A stretch of 10,064 nt of DNA from an uncultured Romboutsia sp. (lineage in GTDB: Bacteria > Bacillota > Clostridia > Peptostreptococcales > Peptostreptococcaceae): positions 1-10,064 of the forward strand of contig CALESE010000098.1 in assembly GCA_937907205.1 (NCBI GenBank). The letters run 5' to 3'. Both the position numbers and the translations under genes were made by a program. The stretch's first letter is position 1, and every line of letters starts with the position of its first letter. The notes beneath the pieces are model-generated. The model saw only the letters and a list, made by a program, of their open reading frames with translations, did no database searches and was not told the origin of the DNA. Of this stretch, positions 6,581 through 10,064 are shown piece after piece.

Positions 6581-7186
6581 ATGAAAAATAATAAAAAAAG
6601 GCATGCCTTCATACTTGCTGCATTTATATTTATATTTACATATATAGCAGCTAATATTGTATCAATAGATGCATATGCTAATGAATATAAAATTTATAAA
6701 GAATACACAGTAGCATCTACATCTAAACAAAAATCATCAAGTTCTAGTTCAAGTAGTTCTAGGCCTAAATCAAGTAGTTTTAGTTCTAGAAGTAGTAAGA
6801 AAAATTATTCAACAGCACCAAAGTCAACTACAATAAAACCTGATTCAGGAAATTTTTCATCATCTCCAAATAGTAGCTCATCACCACAAAATAACAGTAA
6901 TTCAAGCAACAGAAAGGCAGATTCAGGAAGTTTTTCGACAAAGTCAAGTAATAGTAACTCAAACAAAAGTAATAGTAGCCCAAATTATGATGATGGAGGA
7001 AGTAGTAGCTCAAGACCTATGTACGGTGGGTCAAGTTATGGTGGGTTTTATGGAGGGTATAGTCCATTTCATAGAATGTTATATGGATTTAGGATGAGTT
7101 CTTGGATAACAAAAATAGTAGTTATATTAACTGTATTAATAGTTGTATATATAATAATAGACTATATAAGAAGTAAAAGAGATTAA
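6581..7186 (+). CDS. Ser/Asn-rich membrane-anchored surface protein
   Basis: This 201-residue protein of unknown family starts with a basic head and a hydrophobic stretch (about residues 9-29) followed by DAYA-N. That is a plausible signal peptidase site after Ala33. Residues ~45-150 are low-complexity Ser/Asn/Lys/Pro sequence containing two imperfect copies of K-x-DSG-x-FS. A Gly/Tyr-rich patch (MYGGSSYGGFYGGYSPF) follows. A single transmembrane helix (about 176-193) and a basic RSKRD tail end the protein. The predicted topology is type I: a disordered extracytoplasmic stalk held by a C-terminal anchor with a short cytoplasmic tail. If the signal is not cleaved, it would span the membrane twice. 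The ATG lies one base after the upstream stop, with AAGGGT overlapping that gene's end, so translation is probably coupled. Membrane partners of PspA-like proteins are common in such clusters, but the function here is unknown. Confidence 0.8.
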   Translation: MKNNKKRHAFILAAFIFIFTYIAANIVSIDAYANEYKIYKEYTVASTSKQKSSSSSSSSSRPKSSSFSSRSSKKNYSTAPKSTTIKPDSGNFSSSPNSSSSPQNNSNSSNRKADSGSFSTKSSNSNSNKSNSSPNYDDGGSSSSRPMYGGSSYGGFYGGYSPFHRMLYGFRMSSWITKIVVILTVLIVVYIIIDYIRSKRD

Positions 7187-7224
7187 TTATTATAGAATAA
7201 TTTAAATTTGAATAAAATAATTAT

Positions 7225-7256
7225 AAAAGTCTGTATTTATAAAATACGGGCTTTTT
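7225..7256 (+). terminator. Terminator of the pspA-like cluster
   Basis: A 14-bp stem with two G-U pairs (7225-7238 and 7242-7255) and a tight 3-base loop is A-rich on the 5' side and ends in CTTTTT. It lies 38 bases after the stop of the Ser-rich gene and is a good intrinsic terminator. Confidence 0.8.
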
Positions 7257-7445
7257 ATATAACTTAAAATAGGAGTATATCTAATGAAAAAATATTAAAA
7301 AGAATATATAAATATAAATATTGTATATAAAGGATAATTTTATAAATATTTACAAATAAATAATAAGTATAAGCTATATAAAAATATATAAAGAGATAAA
7401 TAAAAAATTATTTAGTGGTTAATTTTTAAAAAGAAATGTTTCGAA
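7257..7445. other. AT-rich gap without a supportable gene
   Basis: Between the cluster terminator and the copA operator there is about 190 bases of very AT-rich sequence. It holds an AGGAG followed by a four-codon frame (MKKY, 7284-7298), which is too short to call. It also holds a 39-base segment (7326-7364) resembling the 5114-5150 stretch upstream of the pspA-like gene. I see no RNA gene, no coding frame of useful length and no clear promoter other than that of copA. Confidence 0.5.
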
Positions 7446-7467
7446 ATATACCGACTGGGGGTATAAT
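7446..7467 (+). promoter_or_regulatory. CsoR-type copper operator overlapping the copA -10
   Basis: TATACC (7447-7452) and GGTATA (7460-7465) form an inverted repeat around GACTGGG, matching the GC-tract, TATACC...GGGGGTATA form of operators bound by the Cu(I)-sensing repressor CsoR. TATAAT at 7462-7467 overlaps the right arm and is the likely -10 of copA. The matching -35 region (TTTCGA at 7439-7444, 17-base spacing) is weak. CsoR bound here would block RNA polymerase, and Cu(I) would release it. No csoR lies in the window, so the repressor must be encoded elsewhere. The start codon follows 42 bases after the -10. Confidence 0.75.
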
Positions 7468-7509
7468 TGATTTTATATAAGGTATGTTAAATTATGAAAG
7501 GAGATTAAT

Positions 7510-10008
7510 ATGGATACAAATAAATTAAATGAAACGTATAAAGTCACAGGAATGACGTGTGCAGCTTGCGCAAAAGCAGTAGAAAGGATAGTTAAAAAAC
7601 TAGATGGAGTAAGTGATCAAAGCGTGAACATAGCAACAGAGAAATTAACTATAGAGTATGATAGTAACAAAGTTAATTTTGATGATATAAAAAATGCAGT
7701 TGAAAAAGCTGGATACATAATAGAAAAAGAATTAAATAGCAAAAAGATAGATATTAAAATAGAAGGAATGACATGTGCAGCTTGTGCAAAAGCAGTAGAA
7801 AGAGTAGTTAAAAAATTAGATGGAGTAGAAAACATAATGGTAAATATAGCTACAGATAAAGCAAATATAAGTTATGACCCATCTAAAGTAAAACTTATTC
7901 AGATAAAAGAATCTATAAAAAAAGCTGGATATAAACCAATTGAAGAAGTAGAACAAAAAACTGTAGATGAAGATAAAATAAAAAAAGAAAAAGAGATGAA
8001 ATCTTTATTAACTAAATTTATAATATCTACAATATTTTCAATACCATTATTTTATATAGCAATGGGTCCTATGGTAATTAAGCCTTTTGGTACATGGCCA
8101 GTACCAGAAATTATAAACCCTATGACAAATACACTAAACTATGCACTTATACAATTATTATTAGTAATACCCGTAATGGGAGCTGGATATAAGTTTTATA
8201 TAAGTGGAGCAAAAGCTATTTTAAATAAAAGTCCTAACATGGATTCATTAGTTGCAATAGGCACACTAGCAGCATTTTTATATAGTTTATACACAACAAT
8301 TCAAATATATAATGGTACAATAAGTGGTATGCATCATCACCAATTATATTATGAAAGTGTAGGTATAATAATAGCTCTTATATTACTTGGGAAATATCTT
8401 GAATCAAGATCAAAAGGAAAAACTTCAGAAGCTATTAAAAAACTTATGGGACTTCAACCAAAAACAGCAATAATTATAGTAAATGGAGAAGAAATAGAAA
8501 CACCGATAGAAGAAGTTATGGTTGGTGATGTTATACTTGTTAAGCCAGGAAGCAAAATACCAGTAGATGGAATAGTTATAGAAGGAAACACATCAGTAGA
8601 TGAATCAATGCTTACAGGAGAAAGTATACCAGTAGAAAAAAATATAGGAGATAAAGTAACAGGAGCTAGTATAAATAAGAATGGTAGTATTAAATTTAAA
8701 GCAGAAAAAGTAGGTAATGATACAGCTCTTTCTCAAATTATAAAGTTGGTAGAAGATGCTCAAGGAACTAAAGCACCTATTGCAAAATTAGCAGATACTG
8801 TATCAGGATACTTTGTACCAACAGTTATAGTAATTGCATTAGTATCATCTATTTTATGGTATTTTATTGGTGGTAAAGATTTAGAGTTTGTTCTTAGAAT
8901 ATTTATATCGATACTTGTAATTGCTTGTCCTTGTGCACTTGGGCTTGCAACTCCAACAGCAATAATGGTTGGAACAGGAAAAGGTGCTGAAAATGGAATA
9001 TTAATAAAAGGTGGAGAAGCTTTAGAGTCTGCACATAAAATAGATACTATAATATTTGATAAAACTGGTACAATAACAGAAGGTAAACCAGTAGTTACAG
9101 ATATACTAGTAAATGAAGGTTACGATGAAAGTTATATTATAAAAATAGCAGCAAGTGCAGAAAAAGGTTCTGAACATCCACTTGGAGAGGCTATAGTTAA
9201 GTATGGTGTTGACAATAATGTAGATTTTATAAAAGTTGATAAATTTATTGCTATACCAGGTCATGGAACAGAAGTAAATATAGAAAATAAAAATGTTTTA
9301 TTAGGGAATAAAAAACTTATGAATGATAAAAATATAAGCTTGATAAACTTAGATTTAAAATCTGATCAATTAGCTAAGCAAGGAAAAACACCAATGTATA
9401 TAGCTATAGACAATAAACTTGCTGGAATAATAGCAATTGCAGATGTAGTAAAAGAAAGTAGTAAGAGTGCAATAGAAACTCTTCATAATATGGGTATTAA
9501 GGTAGCTATGGTCACAGGAGATAATAAAAAGACTGCAACTGCAATAGCAAGACAAGTTGGAATAGATATAGTTTTATCTGAAGTATTACCAAAAGATAAA
9601 GCAAAAGAAGTTGAAAAACTTCAAAATCAAGGTAAATTTGTTGCTATGGTTGGAGATGGTATAAATGATGCACCAGCACTTGCAAAAGCAGATATAGGAA
9701 TAGCAATAGGAAGTGGAACAGATGTTGCTATGGAATCGGCTGATATAGTACTGATGAAAAGCGACTTAATGGATGTACCTACATCTATAAAATTAAGTCA
9801 TGAGACTATAAAAAATATAAAGCAAAATTTATTCTGGGCATTTGGATATAATACCATAGGTATACCAGTAGCAGCAGGTTTATTATATATTTTTGGAGGT
9901 CCACTTTTAAACCCTATGATAGCAGCAGCTGCAATGAGCTTAAGCTCTGTATCTGTTGTAACTAATGCACTTAGACTTAAAAATTTCAAACCTTATATCG
10001 AAAATTAA
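7510..10008 (+). CDS. copA: Cu(+)-exporting P1B-type ATPase CopA
   Basis: This inner-membrane pump exports Cu(+) using ATP and gives copper tolerance. Two N-terminal heavy-metal-associated domains carry GMTCAAC (metal-binding CxxC at residues 17-20 and 89-92). Eight membrane helices are expected. The intramembrane metal site is CPC at 473-475, and YN (in GYNTIG) and MSLSS in the last two helices complete the Cu(+) signature. Catalytic motifs are all present: TGES (369-372), the phosphorylated Asp517 in DKTGT, the HP pair (556-557) of the nucleotide domain, and GDGINDAP (715-722). A GMHHHQLYYES loop lies between early helices, as is common in CopA. At 832 residues it is full length. AAAGGAGA at 7497-7504 fixes the start. 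The gene stands alone between its operator and terminator; no copZ chaperone or csoR is adjacent within the window. The two HMA domains are near-identical around the metal site, suggesting internal duplication. The identification is very secure. Confidence 0.97.
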   Translation: MDTNKLNETYKVTGMTCAACAKAVERIVKKLDGVSDQSVNIATEKLTIEYDSNKVNFDDIKNAVEKAGYIIEKELNSKKIDIKIEGMTCAACAKAVERVVKKLDGVENIMVNIATDKANISYDPSKVKLIQIKESIKKAGYKPIEEVEQKTVDEDKIKKEKEMKSLLTKFIISTIFSIPLFYIAMGPMVIKPFGTWPVPEIINPMTNTLNYALIQLLLVIPVMGAGYKFYISGAKAILNKSPNMDSLVAIGTLAAFLYSLYTTIQIYNGTISGMHHHQLYYESVGIIIALILLGKYLESRSKGKTSEAIKKLMGLQPKTAIIIVNGEEIETPIEEVMVGDVILVKPGSKIPVDGIVIEGNTSVDESMLTGESIPVEKNIGDKVTGASINKNGSIKFKAEKVGNDTALSQIIKLVEDAQGTKAPIAKLADTVSGYFVPTVIVIALVSSILWYFIGGKDLEFVLRIFISILVIACPCALGLATPTAIMVGTGKGAENGILIKGGEALESAHKIDTIIFDKTGTITEGKPVVTDILVNEGYDESYIIKIAASAEKGSEHPLGEAIVKYGVDNNVDFIKVDKFIAIPGHGTEVNIENKNVLLGNKKLMNDKNISLINLDLKSDQLAKQGKTPMYIAIDNKLAGIIAIADVVKESSKSAIETLHNMGIKVAMVTGDNKKTATAIARQVGIDIVLSEVLPKDKAKEVEKLQNQGKFVAMVGDGINDAPALAKADIGIAIGSGTDVAMESADIVLMKSDLMDVPTSIKLSHETIKNIKQNLFWAFGYNTIGIPVAAGLLYIFGGPLLNPMIAAAAMSLSSVSVVTNALRLKNFKPYIEN

Positions 10009-10023
10009 TTTAATAAATATCAT

Positions 10024-10062
10024 AAAAAAGCCTAAAATATAAATTATATTTTAGGCTTTTTT
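10024..10062 (+). terminator. Rho-independent terminator after copA
   Basis: A perfect 17-bp stem (AAAAAAGCCTAAAATAT and its complement at 10046-10062) with a 5-base loop ends in a run of T residues, 15 bases after the copA stop. The symmetrical A/T flanks mean it could also serve a convergent gene beyond the window. Confidence 0.9.
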
Positions 10063-10064
10063 AT

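Noticed and set aside
6700..7000. The Ser-rich region as a DNA tandem repeat or mobile element
   Set aside because: It is codon-level low complexity (AGT/TCA/AGC mix) without exact repeat units or terminal inverted repeats.
6828..7013. Minus-strand ORF opposite the Ser-rich gene
   Set aside because: It is a shadow of the repetitive Ser/Asn codons on the other strand, without a ribosome binding site or family resemblance.
7284..7298. Four-codon frame MKKY behind an AGGAG site
   Set aside because: It is far too short to support as a gene and has no associated hairpin; it probably arises by chance in AT-rich sequence.

Overview
The window looks like chromosome of a low-GC, AT-rich clostridium. 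Codon choice is strongly A/T-ending, ribosome binding sites are strong AGGAGG types, and the protein sequences resemble those of Peptostreptococcaceae (Clostridioides / Paeniclostridium / Romboutsia). That family assignment is an inference from protein flavour. No rRNA, tRNA, CRISPR array, insertion sequence or phage gene was seen.

Layout from left to right: (1) typA/bipA, a ribosome-associated translational GTPase, on the minus strand with a clear promoter. (2) Divergent from it, a 65-residue cysteine-rich DUF1450-like protein closed by a strong terminator. (3) A 16-codon leader-peptide-like ORF whose last codons and stop lie inside a 15-bp hairpin, followed by a MutS2-like ATPase that lacks the Smr nuclease domain and the long coiled-coil linker. 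(4) A bidirectional terminator, then a minus-strand remnant of a 2'-5' RNA ligase-like (LigT/2H phosphoesterase) gene. Its first nine codons and its C-terminal half survive, but the middle, including the first HxT motif, is gone. (5) A plus-strand three-gene cluster: a PspA/IM30 homologue with a frameshift eight codons in, a cytosolic protein with an eight-cysteine cluster, and a signal-peptide-bearing, Ser/Asn-rich protein with a C-terminal membrane anchor. The cluster ends in a terminator. (6) A 323-base AT-rich gap ending in a CsoR-type copper operator over the -10 of copA. copA encodes a complete two-HMA Cu(+)-exporting P1B-ATPase and is followed by a strong terminator.

The genes form separate transcription units rather than one pathway. 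The copA unit is a standard copper-efflux gene, probably repressed by a CsoR encoded outside the window. The PspA-like cluster looks like an envelope-stress or membrane-maintenance module in which one protein coats the inner face, one is a probable metal-binding adaptor, and one is anchored outside. Its PspA member appears broken as read.

The observations most worth a second look are the two decayed genes (neither is properly described by its longest ATG-initiated ORF), the leader/hairpin arrangement before the Smr-less MutS2, and the uncharacterised Cys-cluster/Ser-rich membrane pair.
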